The translations under genes were made by a program, and so were the position numbers. A DNA stretch of 64,000 bases from a bacterium. GTDB taxonomy: Bacteria > Actinomycetota > Acidimicrobiia > Spongiisociales > ZC4RG35. Location: assembly GCA_028823995.1 (NCBI GenBank), contig JAPPFD010000007.1, positions 1-64,000 of the forward strand, read 5' to 3'. Below the pieces are notes generated by a model. The model ran no database searches. It was not told the DNA's origin and saw only the letters and a list, made by a program, of their open reading frames with translations. Shown here piece after piece: positions 34,035 through 44,467 of the stretch (positions are counted from its first letter, which is position 1; each line of letters begins with the position of its first letter).

Positions 34035-35294
34035 GTGGGCAAGGCGCAGACAGTTATCCGGGCCAAGGCCCTCCTGGACGGCACCGGGGCTCCGCCCGTC
34101 CGTAACGCGGTTGTGGTCGTGGAGGGGTCCCGTATCGTGGCCGCGGGCTCACAGGAGGCCGTCGAAGCGCCCCGGGGGTCCGACGTGCGGGAACTGGACT
34201 TTCCCGAGGGGTATCTCCTGCCGGGTCTCATCGACGCCCACACCCATCTCATGTTCGGCGCCGGGGAGGCCACCTACGAGGAGGTCATCGAGCGGGACAC
34301 CGACGAGATCATGCTGCTGCGCGCCGCTCGCAACGCCCACATCCACCTCAACGCCGGCGTAACGACCCTCCGGGACTGCGGCGCCCGCAACCAGGTCACC
34401 TTCGACCTGCGCCGGGGAGTCGACCAGGGCCTGGCCCTGGCGCCCAGACTGCTCCTCAGCGGCCGCCCGGTGACGGTCCAAAAGGGCCACTTCTGGTGGT
34501 GCAACGGAGAGGCAGAAGGAGTGCACGGCGTCCGTAAGGCGGTGCGCCGACTGGTCGAGGACGGCGCCGACTTCATCAAGATCATGGCCTCGGGCGGCGG
34601 CACGGCCGGCACCGACAACCGCCGGCCCTCCTTCAGCGTGGAGGAGCTGAGGGCGATCGTGGACGAGGCCCACAACCAGGGCGTTCCCACCACCGCCCAC
34701 TGCATCGCCACCCAAAGCATCGCCAACGCCCTGGACGCGGGCGTCGACTCCATCGAGCACGCCACCTTCATAGAGCCCGACGGCTCCTATGTCTTCAACC
34801 CGCACCTCGCCGAACGCATCGCCAGCCAGGGCGTCAGGATCAGCCCCACCGTCCAGACCGGCTACCGGCGTCGGGAGAAGCTCCTGGCGATGCGGGAGGA
34901 GGGCCATGCCCTGACGCCCGAGGACAGGATGCGCCTGGAAGACCTCCAGATCAAGTGCGAGCGGCAGGTGGAGTTCCTGGGGAGGCTGTGGTCGGAGTGG
35001 GGGATCACAATCGTGGCCGGCACCGACGCCATCTCCAGCTTCGGCGACTACTGCCTGGGGCTGGAACTCCAGGTAGAGGCAGGGATGAGCACCGCCGAGG
35101 TGATCCGCTCCGCCACCGGGGTGGCCGCGCAGGCAGTCGGCCTCGACCATCTGGTGGGGACTTTGGAGCCGGGCAAGGAGGCGGACCTGATCGTTGTGGA
35201 CCGGGACCCCCTGGCGGACATCCGGGCTCTGCGGTCCATGCGGATGGTCATGCAGCGGGGAGGCGTCGTCCCGCCGCCGCTGGCCATGGGCTAG
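34035..35294 (+). CDS. amidohydrolase of the imidazolonepropionase-like group
   Basis: 419 residues from a GTG at 34035 with AGGGAGA just upstream. Metal-site motifs include [13 protein letters not shown] (HxH), [24 protein letters not shown] and [22 protein letters not shown] near residue 115 is typical of the group that includes Xaa-Pro and N-acyl amino-acid amidohydrolases. It converges with the enolase-family gene (4-base overlap at CTAG). Its substrate may be an amide or dipeptide, but it cannot be named. Confidence 0.87.
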   Translation: MGKAQTVIRAKALLDGTGAPPVRNAVVVVEGSRIVAAGSQEAVEAPRGSDVRELDFPEGYLLPGLIDAHTHLMFGAGEATYEEVIERDTDEIMLLRAARNAHIHLNAGVTTLRDCGARNQVTFDLRRGVDQGLALAPRLLLSGRPVTVQKGHFWWCNGEAEGVHGVRKAVRRLVEDGADFIKIMASGGGTAGTDNRRPSFSVEELRAIVDEAHNQGVPTTAHCIATQSIANALDAGVDSIEHATFIEPDGSYVFNPHLAERIASQGVRISPTVQTGYRRREKLLAMREEGHALTPEDRMRLEDLQIKCERQVEFLGRLWSEWGITIVAGTDAISSFGDYCLGLELQVEAGMSTAEVIRSATGVAAQAVGLDHLVGTLEPGKEADLIVVDRDPLADIRALRSMRMVMQRGGVVPPPLAMG

Positions 35295-36394
35295 GAGATC
35301 TCGAGCACCGGGTCCCCGAGCACCTCGAAGTTCGGTTCGACGCCCAACCCCGGCCGGTCGGCGGCCTTCATCCTGCCCAAGTTCCTTCGGGGCGCCCCGG
35401 TGGCGGTCGACACCGTGACATAGGAGTTGAAGTCGGTGGCCGCGAAGTTGAACTCCGAGGGCGTCGACTGGGCCAGGTGAGCTATGGCGGCGGTGGTGAT
35501 GTCGGACCCCCACGGGTCCTCGATGATCATCGGGATTCCCGACGCCACGCAGACGTCGCGCATCAGCCGGGCCTTGGTCAGTCCGCCCACCTTGGAGATC
35601 TTGAGATTGATCACGTCCATGGCGTCCTCCGAAAGGCCTCTCAGGAGAGTGTCGAGACCGTCTATGGTCTCATCCAGCACGAAGGGCCGGGAGGTGCGCC
35701 TGCGGACCGATAGGCACTCGGCGAAGGTGGCGCATGGTTGCTCGATGTACACGTCCAACTCCCCTACCGCGCCGACCACCCGGGCCGCCTCATGGCGAGT
35801 CCAGCCGGTGTTGGCGTCAGCCACCAGGACATTGTCGTCGGGAAGTATCCGGCGGGCCGCATGGATGCGGGCGATGTCATCGTTGGGATCTCCCCCCACC
35901 TTCAACTGGAACACCCGGTACCCCTCCGCCTGGTACTTGGCCACGTTGGCCGCCATCTCATCGGGTGGTAGTTGGGATATGGCGCGGTAGAGCGCCACGT
36001 TTTCTTGGGCCCGACCACCCAGCAGCGCGTAGACCGGCAGGCCGACGGACCTGCCCAGAATGTCCCAGCAGGCTATGTCGAGCGGCGCCTTGGCATGCGG
36101 ATGGCCGAGCAGGGAGGCGTCCATGACCCGGTTGAGCCCGTTGACGTCCCTCGGGTCCATCCCGATCAGATGCGGGGCCAGTTCCGCCAATCCCGCCCGC
36201 ACCCCCAGGGCGTGGGCAGGCAGGTAGGCAGGCCCCAGCGGGCAGCTTTCGGCGTATCCCGAGATCCCGGCGTCGGTCTCCACCTCGACGACCGTGTCAT
36301 CGAACACCTCCACGAACCGGCCGTCGGACCACGTGTAGCGACCCTCGACCAGCGGAAGCCCGACCCGCCATGCCCGCACAGCCGTGATCCTCAT
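35291..36394 (-). CDS. enolase-superfamily enzyme (mandelate racemase/muconate lactonizing group)
   Basis: 367 residues. Metal and catalytic motifs appear in order: FQLKVGGD (Lys base), [22 protein letters not shown] and [11 protein letters not shown] (second Lys). The N-terminal capping domain contains [19 protein letters not shown]. This combination is close to what I recall for cis-3-hydroxyproline dehydratase and hydroxyproline betaine epimerase. A racemase or dehydratase acting on an amino-acid-like acid is therefore likely, with low confidence in the specific substrate. Its stop overlaps that of the convergent amidohydrolase. Confidence 0.86.
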   Translation of the reverse strand: MRITAVRAWRVGLPLVEGRYTWSDGRFVEVFDDTVVEVETDAGISGYAESCPLGPAYLPAHALGVRAGLAELAPHLIGMDPRDVNGLNRVMDASLLGHPHAKAPLDIACWDILGRSVGLPVYALLGGRAQENVALYRAISQLPPDEMAANVAKYQAEGYRVFQLKVGGDPNDDIARIHAARRILPDDNVLVADANTGWTRHEAARVVGAVGELDVYIEQPCATFAECLSVRRRTSRPFVLDETIDGLDTLLRGLSEDAMDVINLKISKVGGLTKARLMRDVCVASGIPMIIEDPWGSDITTAAIAHLAQSTPSEFNFAATDFNSYVTVSTATGAPRRNLGRMKAADRPGLGVEPNFEVLGDPVLEIS

Positions 36395-36404
36395 GGGCGC
36401 CTCC

Positions 36405-37139
36405 TCAATCCGACTGGTCGGTTCCCACGAGTTCAGGCATTCCCTTATAGAGACCCACCCCCAGCATGATCAGAAAAGCATTTGCCAGGTTTACGGACGC
36501 CGCAAACAGCAGGAAGAAAGTACCGGCCAAGCCGTAGAAGGGGCTGATGGCGGCGACGAACACCGTCGACACCAAACAGGACAGGACTGTGAGGGCGCCG
36601 ACAACCCGGTAAGAGGTGGAACGGAATCTCGGCAGAAGGCCGACGCCCAATCCCATGGCCCCCAGAAGAAAGGCGATGAACCCCACAAAATTGAAGGCGC
36701 TTTGCATCTTCAGGAGCATCACGGCAAGAAAGTCGAGAAGTTGGGTCTGATCGGGTCCGGTACCCGCGCCGATCCCGTATGTCATGGTGTGGGCTGCGGT
36801 GTAGAACAACGTCCTGTCGATGATCGAGATGATCACTCCCAGCCCTATGGCCATGACCCCGAACCTGGCGATGGTGTCGTTGGCGCTCTCTCCGGCGGCC
36901 GTTTTACGCAACGCCAACAGCCCGTGGAGTTGTAAGACCAACCCAAAGACGCCAAAGGTGGCTGTGAAGATACTGAGGGCCGTGTTGTTCCGAACGGCTT
37001 CGCCGATGCCGATGAAGTCATCCGCGTCCGCAAAGTCGATCAGCGCCAGGCCGGGGGTGAAGAAGAGAGTCCCAATCACCAGGCACGTGCCGATGACAAG
37101 CAACGCTCCCCCTATTCGGTTCTGGGGCGTTGTGATCAT
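36405..37139 (-). CDS. multi-pass membrane protein, DUF4386-like
   Basis: 244 residues from ATG 37139 with GAAGGAGGGAAG directly upstream; the 49 residues encoded before it in the same frame look non-coding. It has about seven hydrophobic segments and a LHGLLALRK motif. A second, more distant copy of the same architecture occurs at 54042 (LHGFLALRRH at the corresponding place). The role is unknown. It sits ten bases after the enolase-family gene start, on the same strand. Confidence 0.68.
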   Translation of the reverse strand: MITTPQNRIGGALLVIGTCLVIGTLFFTPGLALIDFADADDFIGIGEAVRNNTALSIFTATFGVFGLVLQLHGLLALRKTAAGESANDTIARFGVMAIGLGVIISIIDRTLFYTAAHTMTYGIGAGTGPDQTQLLDFLAVMLLKMQSAFNFVGFIAFLLGAMGLGVGLLPRFRSTSYRVVGALTVLSCLVSTVFVAAISPFYGLAGTFFLLFAASVNLANAFLIMLGVGLYKGMPELVGTDQSD

Positions 37140-37316
37140 CTTCCCTCCTTCTCGGAAAGTGGCGTCGCCGGGAGCGGAGTTCAGGTCTGAGAGTAGTGGG
37201 TCCTCGATCTTCCCTGCATGAGCGGGGATCACTGTCAAACCGAAAAATGCTGCCGTCGGCCCCGGATTGCGGGATGTGACCACCACCCTCGATCCCCTCC
37301 TCGGCGGGTGCTCGGG

Positions 37317-37769
37317 TTAGGCCCGGCGGAGTGCGACGACCGGGATCTGGCGGTCGGTACCAGCGCGGTAGGCGGCAAAGCGGGAATTGGTCGCCACCAC
37401 CCCCTCGAACAGCACGATCCGTTCTGCGCCCTCCGCGATCCGGGCCTGGGCCGAGAAACGCTCCCCTCTGACTTCAACCACCACTTCAGGGTCAGACAGC
37501 AGGTTCCAAAACCACCCGGGATGGTGATCCTGGCCGTAGTTGGATGCAACCACGATCAACTCGTCTGACCCTTCGAACCGGAAGTACAGCAGAGGCGAGG
37601 AGCGCCGCTTGCCGCTCTTCCGTCCCCTGGTCGTCAGGATGAGGACCCCCACGCCCTCCAGGCGGCTCAGAAGCCGGCCGCCGGAGAGCCGGAACAGGAA
37701 CCGGTGCAGAGGCACGAAGAACCAGGCGATGACGAGACGCTTGTAGGTCGGCACGGCCGGCTTCTTCAT
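37317..37769 (-). CDS. nitroreductase-family deazaflavin-dependent oxidoreductase (Ddn-like)
   Basis: 150 residues with a basic hydrophobic start, then the split beta-barrel of F420-dependent Ddn-type proteins: VGVLILTTRGRKSGKRRSSPLLY and VVASNYGQDHHPGWFWNLLSDPEVVVEV are hallmark segments. Such enzymes use coenzyme F420 to reduce quinones or xenobiotics in actinobacteria. The gene stands just downstream of rtcB on the same strand with a 20-base gap. The assignment to the family is firm; the substrate is unknown. Confidence 0.9.
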   Translation of the reverse strand: MKKPAVPTYKRLVIAWFFVPLHRFLFRLSGGRLLSRLEGVGVLILTTRGRKSGKRRSSPLLYFRFEGSDELIVVASNYGQDHHPGWFWNLLSDPEVVVEVRGERFSAQARIAEGAERIVLFEGVVATNSRFAAYRAGTDRQIPVVALRRA

Positions 37770-37788
37770 GGGCTCATTCCCCGACCGG

Positions 37789-38994
37789 TCATGTCCCCTT
37801 GTAGTTGATCCTGGCCACCAACCGGTGCTCGGCGGTCACCAGGTCAGACTGGTCCTCCATCACCTGGTCGATCGGCTTGTATGACCACGGGGACTCGTCG
37901 ACCAACTTCCGCGCCCGGTGGGCCTCCCAGGCCTTTCCCGCCATCGCCTCGGTCAACTGCTCGGCTGTGAAGAGCTTCCTGGCGCGGTTCCGGGAGTGCA
38001 CGCGTCCCGCGCCGTGGGCGGCGGAGAGGTAGGAGAGCGGGTTGCCCAGCCCCCGCACGATGTAGGAGTCGGTCCCCATCGAACCGGGTATCACGCCGCG
38101 GTCATCCGATCCCGCCCTGATGGCGCCCTTCCTGGTCACCCACACCCTGCGGCCGCCATGTCTCTCCAGAGCGGCGTAGTTGTGATGGCAGTTAATCATC
38201 TCCAGCAACTCCACGGTCCCCAGGTGTTTCCTGAGCGCTCCCCAGACCACGTCCAGTATCAGTTCCCGGTTTCTCCACGCGTAGGACTGGGCCCACAGCA
38301 TCTGCCGGATGTACACGTCGAACAGGTCGTCGTCGGCCAGGTAGTAGGCCAGATCCCGGGTGGCTCTCCTTCCCCCGGCGGCGCACACCCGGGCGGAGGC
38401 GGCGATGTGGTGGGTGGCTATCCGGTTGCCGATGCCCCGGCTCCCGGTGTGCAGCACTATCCAGAGCCGCCCGAGTTCATCCGACGACACCTCCACGAAG
38501 TGGTTTCCACCACCCAGGGTGCCCAGTTGCTTTCCCACCCTCCCAGCGGTGCCTTTGGCTTTCGGCACCATCTCCGGGTGGGGGATCGGGTTCTCCCCCA
38601 GCCACCTTCGAGCCTCCGGTGAGGCAGCCTGGTGCCAGTCGAAGCCGGCCGGCACCCCCCGGCGGATCTCCCGGAGAACTTCCTGCGGGGAATCGAGGTC
38701 CTCCAGGCGCCGGTTGGTGAGAGCGGCGATCATGCCGCACCCTATGTCCACCCCCACCGCGGCCGGGATTATGGCGTCTTCGGTGACTATCACCGACCCC
38801 ACCGTGGCGCCCTTCCCCAGGTGGGCATCCGGCATCAGGGCCACCGGGCCCGCCAGCACCGGACTCCGCGAGGTCTCCAACGCCTGCTTCCTGGTCTGGG
38901 GGTCCAGGATCGACGCCCAGTTGCGGACCCCCGCACCGCCCCCGCGGCCAGAATCCAAGAGCCGTCCCCGGGGACTCCCGCTGGTTGCCACCAT
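37789..38994 (-). CDS. rtcB: RtcB-type RNA ligase
   Basis: 401 residues from ATG 38994; the preceding 178 in-frame residues look non-coding. Metal and guanylylation motifs are present: GVDIGCGM (D83, C86), LGGGNHFVEV (N162, H163), HTGSRGIGNRI (H180), NCHHNYAALE, and the GMP-accepting His region SAAHGAGRVHSR. RtcB joins 2',3'-cyclic phosphate or 3'-phosphate RNA ends to 5'-OH ends in tRNA splicing or RNA repair. It is shorter than the roughly 480-residue archaeal/E. coli forms, as in the compact bacterial subfamily. No archease gene is in the window. Confidence 0.93.
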   Translation of the reverse strand: MVATSGSPRGRLLDSGRGGGAGVRNWASILDPQTRKQALETSRSPVLAGPVALMPDAHLGKGATVGSVIVTEDAIIPAAVGVDIGCGMIAALTNRRLEDLDSPQEVLREIRRGVPAGFDWHQAASPEARRWLGENPIPHPEMVPKAKGTAGRVGKQLGTLGGGNHFVEVSSDELGRLWIVLHTGSRGIGNRIATHHIAASARVCAAGGRRATRDLAYYLADDDLFDVYIRQMLWAQSYAWRNRELILDVVWGALRKHLGTVELLEMINCHHNYAALERHGGRRVWVTRKGAIRAGSDDRGVIPGSMGTDSYIVRGLGNPLSYLSAAHGAGRVHSRNRARKLFTAEQLTEAMAGKAWEAHRARKLVDESPWSYKPIDQVMEDQSDLVTAEHRLVARINYKGT

Positions 38995-39069
38995 GGCCCT
39001 TGACCCTACCGACCGAACCGGAGGCCGCTGACCCAATTTGCCCCCTTGACAGAAGTCACGCGGGGAGCG

Positions 39070-39087
39070 GCAACTATAGTTGGCGAC
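39070..39087. promoter_or_regulatory. palindrome-containing repeat upstream of a lipoprotein gene (copy 1)
   Basis: GCAACTATAGTTGGCGAC includes the perfect palindrome CAACTATAGTTG (39071-39082). The same 18-bp block, with one change, occurs at 40611. It lies 20-odd bases before the ATG at 39108, and between rtcB and the lipoprotein gene. It may be a shared operator, or a -10-like TATAGT. Confidence 0.45.
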
Positions 39088-39107
39088 CGATAACGGCTGT
39101 GAAAAGT

Positions 39108-40571
39108 ATGTACAAGAGAGTTGAGGGTAGAGCGCGCGCCAGCCGAGGGCATCCCGCTCCGGTCCCACCCGGAGAGGCATGGGTCCAGCGGGATCCCCCG
39201 TGCCCCAGGGATGGGCCCAATGCGGCGGACAGCCGGAAGGGTCTTGAAAGGAAAGCGGCTGCGCTCGCAGCATTGATGTTGCTGGGCGCGGGCTGTGCCG
39301 GCGGGGAGGATGTCGAGAACCCTGGGTCTGCATCCTCTGAAGGGCCCGTGCAGGAGGTAGTGGGCCCGGCCGGGCTTGAGCGATGCGAGGACGTGGCCGC
39401 GGTGACACCCAGTCTTGAAGGGAACCTCGGCGCCCGGCAGAACCCCGACCCAGCGGTGATGGATTTGATCGGCGCCTATCGGGACGAGCATGCCGGCACC
39501 TTCGGGGGGACGTGGATCGACCGGGCATACCGTGTTGTGGTGGTGGCCTTCACCGACGACCCGGAAGCGCATCGGGAGGCGATCCTGACCTATCCCCCTC
39601 CCGGTGGCGATTCCGAAGCCGATCTGAGGCCGCTTGGTGAGCAGAGCGAGGTGACCATCGATGTTGTCCAGGTCCGGTACAGCAAGGCCGAACTGGAGGG
39701 TATGCATCAGCAGATCATGGGCGCCGTGTCGGGTCGGGACTTCGCTGACTCGCTGATGACATTGGTCCTGATCACCAAGAACCGTCTAAACCTCAGCTTG
39801 TTCAATCCGCCCGAGGGAACTCTCGATGAACTTGTGGAGCTGGTGCCTGATGTGGGTGCAGTCTGTATTTCGGTTTCCTACCTCCCAGAACAACCAACGG
39901 GGCCACTTGAGCTGATTCCCGACCTCGATGTGGAGGATCCGCTGGTCATCTGCCACGGTATCCCGCCAGTGCCCTACTCGCGGCTGGTCGACCCGCCTCC
40001 GATCGACCAGGTCGACCACCCGGCCGTGGAAGCCCTGCGTGCCGAACTCGAGGCTCCGGGCGCTGAGCCGATGCCGACGGGCCGCTGGGTGGTGATCAGC
40101 ATCGGCGACGATCTCGCCACCTTCGCCGCCCTGTCCCCGGACTCCTTCGGCCATGCGGAATTCCGACGCCACGGGGACAGGTGGCGATTAGGGGGAGTAG
40201 GAATCGGTCCCTCCTGCGAACCCACCGTGGCGCTTCCCGATGGGCTCAACCGGCTCAACCGAGTCGCTATCAGTCTCGACCCCGGCTCGCCGCCCGATCC
40301 CGACAGCAGAACCATCCATGTGCTGGCTACTGAGCAGGCATGCGCAAGCGGGCGAGAGATGGGAGACGATCTCCAAGGTCCCCAAGTGGTTGAAACCGAC
40401 TCCGCAGTACTGATCGCCTTCGTGGCCATCCCGCTCGCCGAGCGTTTGGTCAACTGCCAGGGAAACCCGTCCACCCCGGTGACCATCGAACTGAGCCGAC
40501 CGCTCGGAGACCGCACGATATACGACGGACTCTACGTTCCCCCCAAACCGCTGGAACCCGAAAGCGAGTAA
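39108..40571 (+). CDS. putative lipoprotein of unknown function
   Basis: 487 residues if started at ATG 39108. About residues 50-65 form a hydrophobic stretch ending GAGC ([16 protein letters not shown]), a lipobox, but 60 polar residues before it are unusual and the true start may lie downstream or use a rare codon. The mature part (about 420 residues) has several Cys (DVAAVTPS..., [31 protein letters not shown]) and no family I recognise. The middle resembles a two-domain repeat only loosely. It ends in a Pro/Glu tail. Confidence 0.6.
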   Translation: MYKRVEGRARASRGHPAPVPPGEAWVQRDPPCPRDGPNAADSRKGLERKAAALAALMLLGAGCAGGEDVENPGSASSEGPVQEVVGPAGLERCEDVAAVTPSLEGNLGARQNPDPAVMDLIGAYRDEHAGTFGGTWIDRAYRVVVVAFTDDPEAHREAILTYPPPGGDSEADLRPLGEQSEVTIDVVQVRYSKAELEGMHQQIMGAVSGRDFADSLMTLVLITKNRLNLSLFNPPEGTLDELVELVPDVGAVCISVSYLPEQPTGPLELIPDLDVEDPLVICHGIPPVPYSRLVDPPPIDQVDHPAVEALRAELEAPGAEPMPTGRWVVISIGDDLATFAALSPDSFGHAEFRRHGDRWRLGGVGIGPSCEPTVALPDGLNRLNRVAISLDPGSPPDPDSRTIHVLATEQACASGREMGDDLQGPQVVETDSAVLIAFVAIPLAERLVNCQGNPSTPVTIELSRPLGDRTIYDGLYVPPKPLEPESE

Positions 40572-40610
40572 AGCGACCGGAGCAAGCACGGCCGGGCCCT
40601 CGAGGGCGCC

Positions 40611-40628
40611 GCAACTACAGTTGGCGAC
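40611..40628. promoter_or_regulatory. palindrome-containing repeat upstream of the macro-domain gene (copy 2)
   Basis: GCAACTACAGTTGGCGAC differs by one base from the copy at 39070. It lies about 40 bases before the macro-domain ATG at 40667. The recurrence within 1.6 kb, both times upstream of a gene, hints at common regulation. Confidence 0.45.
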
Positions 40629-40666
40629 GTGAAGGCGTCTCGAAGCGACTGGCAGACTGCCTGATC

Positions 40667-41179
40667 ATGGCTGCTCTTGAGACTCCGGGTCCGGTTCTCA
40701 CCATCCACATGGGGGACATCACCAAGCTGGAAGTGGACGCAATAGTGAACGCGGCCAATAACACGCTGCTCGGCGGCGGCGGGGTGGACGGGGCCATCCA
40801 CCGAGCCGCCGGACCCCGGCTCCTCGAGTACTGCCGCACCCTGGGAGGGTGCGAGACGGGCCAAGCCAAGGTCACGCCCGGTTTCGGTCTGCCGGCCCGG
40901 TGGGTGATCCACACCGTCGGACCGGTGTGGCGGGGCGGCGGCGGGGGCGAGCCGGAGCTATTGGCCTCCTGCTACCGGGAGTCGCTGGCCCGCGCCGACG
41001 AGGTAGGTGCTGCGACCATCGCTTTTCCGGCCATCTCCACCGGCGTGTACGCGTACCCCCTCGAAGACGCCGCCACGACGGCTATCGAGGCGGTTCGCTC
41101 CACACCCACGGATGTGACCCAAGTCACATTCGTCGCCTTCGACCAGAAGACCCTGGAAGCCTACGCCGACCGTCTCTGA
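40667..41179 (+). CDS. macro-domain protein (ADP-ribose-type hydrolase)
   Basis: 170 residues, ATG 40667. It is a complete macro domain: [32 protein letters not shown] with the typical Asn/Asp ADP-ribose contacts, and [19 protein letters not shown]. This is the YmdB/MacroD-like group that hydrolyses O-acetyl-ADP-ribose, ADP-ribosyl proteins or ADP-ribose 1''-phosphate. The last of these is a by-product of tRNA splicing in other systems, and rtcB lies 1.7 kb away, so a link to RNA repair is possible but speculative. Confidence 0.92.
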   Translation: MAALETPGPVLTIHMGDITKLEVDAIVNAANNTLLGGGGVDGAIHRAAGPRLLEYCRTLGGCETGQAKVTPGFGLPARWVIHTVGPVWRGGGGGEPELLASCYRESLARADEVGAATIAFPAISTGVYAYPLEDAATTAIEAVRSTPTDVTQVTFVAFDQKTLEAYADRL

Positions 41180-41258
41180 GGGTTCCTCCGCCTCCACCAC
41201 GAATGGGTCTGAATGGATACCCCCGCAGGGACTCGCACAGCTTGCCCTCCCGTTTAGC

Positions 41259-41789
41259 ATGAATGTCATGGGGGAAACGGACTCGGGACACCTGAGCGCA
41301 CTGGACGGACGGCTCCTGCGCCGGGCCATCCAGCTATCGGCCAGTGCAGCCGCCAAGGGAAACATGGCATTCGGCGCCCTTCTCGGAGACCCGGAAGGCA
41401 ACATCCTCCTCGAAGCCGAGAACACGACGTTCACCGAACTGAATCCCCTCAACCACGCCGAGACCAACCTGGTCAACATGGCGGTCGCCTCCCTCGACCC
41501 GGAGTTGATCGCCGCCGCCACTCTCTACACCAGTTGCGAACCCTGCGCCATGTGCAGCGGCGCCATGTACTGGGGCGGGATTAACCGGACGGTGTACGCG
41601 ATGTCAGAACACGACCTGCTGGACATCACGGGCGTCAGCGACCACTGCCCGACCATGCGGGGAGTGGGTTGTCGCGCCATCCTCAACAGCGGCCAGCGTC
41701 ACATCGAGGTAAGCGGGCCTCATCTGGTCGAGGAGGCATGCGCAGTCCAACTCGACTACTTTGCGGCCCGGCCTCCGGAGAGTTCATAG
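41259..41789 (+). CDS. nucleoside/guanine deaminase-like protein (cytidine deaminase fold)
   Basis: 176 residues. Zinc-site motifs HAE (in LNHAETNLVN) and SCEPCAMCSGAMYW match the guanine deaminase/tRNA adenosine deaminase group; the HAE Glu is the proton shuttle. The start could also be ATG 41268. It lies 80 bases after the macro-domain gene and may share its transcript. A tRNA-specific TadA role is possible but the sequence context (GGINRTVYAMSEHDLL) is closer to free-base or nucleoside deaminases. Specific substrate is unknown. Confidence 0.85.
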   Translation: MNVMGETDSGHLSALDGRLLRRAIQLSASAAAKGNMAFGALLGDPEGNILLEAENTTFTELNPLNHAETNLVNMAVASLDPELIAAATLYTSCEPCAMCSGAMYWGGINRTVYAMSEHDLLDITGVSDHCPTMRGVGCRAILNSGQRHIEVSGPHLVEEACAVQLDYFAARPPESS

Positions 41790-42104
41790 AAACTCATCTC
41801 CCGATGACGAAGCCAAGGGAATTCGGGGTCCATGACGTTTATCCCCCCTCCCGCTTCTAACCGCTGATCTCCCCGGGGACACTCGACAAGCCAATCCCCG
41901 GCCCCGGGTCTTAGCAGTCACCGAGCAGGAATACTTCCGGTGTGGTGGACCGGTGGTTGTTCAGACGTTCTCCATGGTTCCCACCGCTCCCTTCGCCCGA
42001 CGGCGCCCGCACGGGACAACTAAGTCCGCCTGACATATTTGAGCAACATTTCGTTGCCACAGTGAATGGCATCACACAGACCTTCAAGCGAAAGGAGTGA
42101 ACCG
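41790..42104. other. gene-free stretch upstream of the repeat lipoprotein
   Basis: 315 bases with no supported ORF. AAAGGAG (42092-42098) is the ribosome site of the next gene. TTGAGC and TTGCCA near 42035-42055 may belong to its promoter, but a convincing -10 is not visible. Confidence 0.4.
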
Positions 42105-43556
42105 ATGAAGTTAAAGAAGTTTCTGACCAAGACCTCCGTGATTGGGGTGGCGATAGGCGCCATGCTCAGCATGGGGGTGCTGGTCGCCTGCGGGGACGAC
42201 ACAGAGTCCCGGGGCGGCCAGGAGACCGGCGGCGCCGAAGGCTCTGGCGAGCACGGCGCCGCCGGGGAGGCCGGCGGCGAAGGCGGCGGCGGAAGCGAAG
42301 AGGCCAGCGGAACCATGTTGGCCCCCGACGAGACCTTCGACACGGTCCGGGCAGGCGCCCGGCTGATGATGCGCTACGACGCACCGAGCAACTCCTTCAC
42401 GGGCACCGTTGAGAACACCACCAACAACGTCCTCACCCGAGTGAGGATCGAGGTGCATCTCTCCAACGGCGTGGAACTCGGTCCGACAACTCCCGTGGAC
42501 CTGGCCCCGGGCGAGGTGATTGCGGTCGCCCTGCCCGCCACGCCGGAACCGTTCACCGGATGGACTCCCCACGCCGAGGTCGGCAGCGGCGAAGGCGGCG
42601 GAGGCGAGGGCAGCGAGTCCGGCGGCGAAGGCGGCGCCGAAGGTCCCGAGGGCAGTCCCGAGGGCAGCGGCGCCGAACTCAACGAGGCGGCCATGTCGAG
42701 CCCTATCGTTCCCCTCTCACAGACGTGGGAAGGAAACCTCGGGGGACTGGCCATCTCTGCCCGATACGACGCCGCAACCCAGACGGTCTACTCGACGGTG
42801 GAAAACACCACCTCCCAGGTCCTCTGCTACGTGCAGGCCGAACCTCACCTGAAGTCGGGGACGACGACGGTCGGGGAACTCGGCCCGGACGTACTGGGGC
42901 ATCTCAGCCCCGGACAGGTGGCCACGACAGCGGTGGCGGTTTCCAGTGAACCGTCCCTGGCGGGGGTCTCCTTCGACGGGTACGTCGTCCACATGGAGAT
43001 CTTCGACTGCGCCGGCTCCGGCCCCGTGCCTCACACAGGAGGCGAGGGCGGTGAAGGCGGCGGTGGCGAAGGCGCTGGGGGCGAAGGGCACGGTCCCGGT
43101 GGCGAAGGCGGCAGCGAAGGCGGCGGCGAAGGCTCGGAGACCGGATCCTCCGGTGGTGAAGAGGGCAGCGGAAACATGCTGGCCTTGAACGAGACCTTCG
43201 ACACCGTCCGTGCCGGCGCCCGGTTGATCCTGAACTACGACGCCCAGAGCAACTCGTTCAAGGGCACCGTGGAGAACACGACCAACAACACCCTGACCCG
43301 GGTCAGGATCGAGGTCCATCTCTCGAACGGGACGGAACTCGGTCCGACCACCCCGGTGGACATGGCCCCCGGCCAGGTGCTGGCGGTCAACCTTCCCGCC
43401 ACGGCTGAACCCTTCACCGGCTGGGTACCCCATGCCGAGGTCGGCAGCGGCGAAGGCGGCGGGGAGCACGGCAGCGAATCCGGCGGTGGTGAAGGCAGCG
43501 GCGAACACGGCTCCGGCGGAGAGCACGGCGGCAGCGGCGAAGGCGGCGGCGGCTGA
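42105..43556 (+). CDS. lipoprotein with duplicated beta-type domains and Gly/Glu/His-rich linkers
   Basis: 483 residues. Lipobox LVAC (Cys29) is followed by three similar domains. The first (about 70-165) and third (about 350-445) are nearly identical over 95 residues (TVENTTNN, TRVRIEVHLSNG, EPFTGW). The middle (about 215-305) is a diverged copy (VYSTVENTTSQ). The linkers are low-complexity runs of Gly, Glu, Ser and some His (GGEGGG, GSGEHG). The product is an extracellular anchored protein; the linkers might bind metal ions but this is untested. A strong terminator-like hairpin follows, then the response regulator and histidine kinase genes. Confidence 0.8.
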   Translation: MKLKKFLTKTSVIGVAIGAMLSMGVLVACGDDTESRGGQETGGAEGSGEHGAAGEAGGEGGGGSEEASGTMLAPDETFDTVRAGARLMMRYDAPSNSFTGTVENTTNNVLTRVRIEVHLSNGVELGPTTPVDLAPGEVIAVALPATPEPFTGWTPHAEVGSGEGGGGEGSESGGEGGAEGPEGSPEGSGAELNEAAMSSPIVPLSQTWEGNLGGLAISARYDAATQTVYSTVENTTSQVLCYVQAEPHLKSGTTTVGELGPDVLGHLSPGQVATTAVAVSSEPSLAGVSFDGYVVHMEIFDCAGSGPVPHTGGEGGEGGGGEGAGGEGHGPGGEGGSEGGGEGSETGSSGGEEGSGNMLALNETFDTVRAGARLILNYDAQSNSFKGTVENTTNNTLTRVRIEVHLSNGTELGPTTPVDMAPGQVLAVNLPATAEPFTGWVPHAEVGSGEGGGEHGSESGGGEGSGEHGSGGEHGGSGEGGGG

Positions 43557-43582
43557 CGACTCCTACGGACACCGACAACGGA

Positions 43583-43613
43583 GGCTCCGGTTCCGACATT
43601 CGGAACCGGAGCC
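43583..43613 (+). terminator. 14-bp GC-rich stem-loop after the repeat lipoprotein
   Basis: GGCTCCGGTTCCGA (43583-43596) pairs perfectly with TCGGAACCGGAGCC (43600-43613) around CAT. It is 26 bases after the lipoprotein stop. There is no long T-tract (TTCACGC follows), but the stem is very stable. Confidence 0.7.
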
Positions 43614-43789
43614 TTCACGCGGAGGATCAGAGATGACGTCATCGAAGACCGGTGACAGGAGCGAAGGAGTGATCCGGAAGAAATGTCAAGACCCGAACAG
43701 CGATATTCTGAAAACGGACACACCCGGTGGCCAGGTGGGAGCTCTCGTAAGGGATCTCCCTCCGGAGTGGCTCCCTGTTAGGACTGCTG

Positions 43790-44467
43790 ATGAACGACAT
43801 AGTGCTGATTGTCGAAGACAACAAGAGGATCGCCAACTGGGTGAAGGTGTACTTCGAGCGGGCCGGGTTCACCGCCGAGGTCGCCCATGACGGTCGATCC
43901 GGCCTGTCCATGGCCCGCCGCCTGCTTCCGGACCTGGTGATCCTCGACCTCAACCTTCCCCGCCTCGATGGCGTGGAGGTGTGCCGGATCCTGCGTGGCG
44001 AGTCGGACGTGCCGATCATCATGCTGACCGCCAGGGAGACCCCCGCCGAACGCATCATCGGGCTGGACAGCGGCGCCGACGACTACATCATCAAACCCTT
44101 CGACCCCGACGAGGTGGTGGCGCGGGCCAACGCGGTCCTCCGGCGCGTCAGGGACAGAGTCCAGCAGGTCCTGACCCGGGGAGCCATCACCCTGAACGAG
44201 ACCACCCGGAGCGTAACGGTCGACGCCGAACCCGTGCCGGTGACTCAGGCGCAACTCGCCCTGCTGTCGACCTTCATGCGCCATCCCAACCAGGTACTCA
44301 CCCGCTACCAGTTGATATACCTCACCTTCGGCTACGACTTCGAGGGGTACGAACGGGCTATCGACAGCCAGGTGGCCCGCCTGCGGAAGAAGATCGACCG
44401 GGGCGGCCACCAGCCCATCCGGACCGTGTACGGCGCCGGCTACAAGTTCGTGACGGAGGACCGCTGA
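43790..44467 (+). CDS. OmpR-family response regulator
   Basis: 225 residues. The receiver domain has the acidic pocket (VEDN), the phospho-acceptor Asp in LVILDLNLPRLDG, and Lys in IKPFD. A C-terminal winged helix (about 130-222) carries the DNA-binding segment DSQVARLRKKI and ends AGYKFV. The gene overlaps the histidine kinase by one base (TGATG), a typical two-component arrangement. It probably controls envelope genes, possibly the lipoprotein 230 bases upstream. Confidence 0.93.
   Translation: MNDIVLIVEDNKRIANWVKVYFERAGFTAEVAHDGRSGLSMARRLLPDLVILDLNLPRLDGVEVCRILRGESDVPIIMLTARETPAERIIGLDSGADDYIIKPFDPDEVVARANAVLRRVRDRVQQVLTRGAITLNETTRSVTVDAEPVPVTQAQLALLSTFMRHPNQVLTRYQLIYLTFGYDFEGYERAIDSQVARLRKKIDRGGHQPIRTVYGAGYKFVTEDR

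Noticed and set aside
39046..39080. TTGACA and TATAGT as a promoter for the lipoprotein gene
   Set aside because: The spacing is 23 bases, too long for a normal sigma-70-type promoter.
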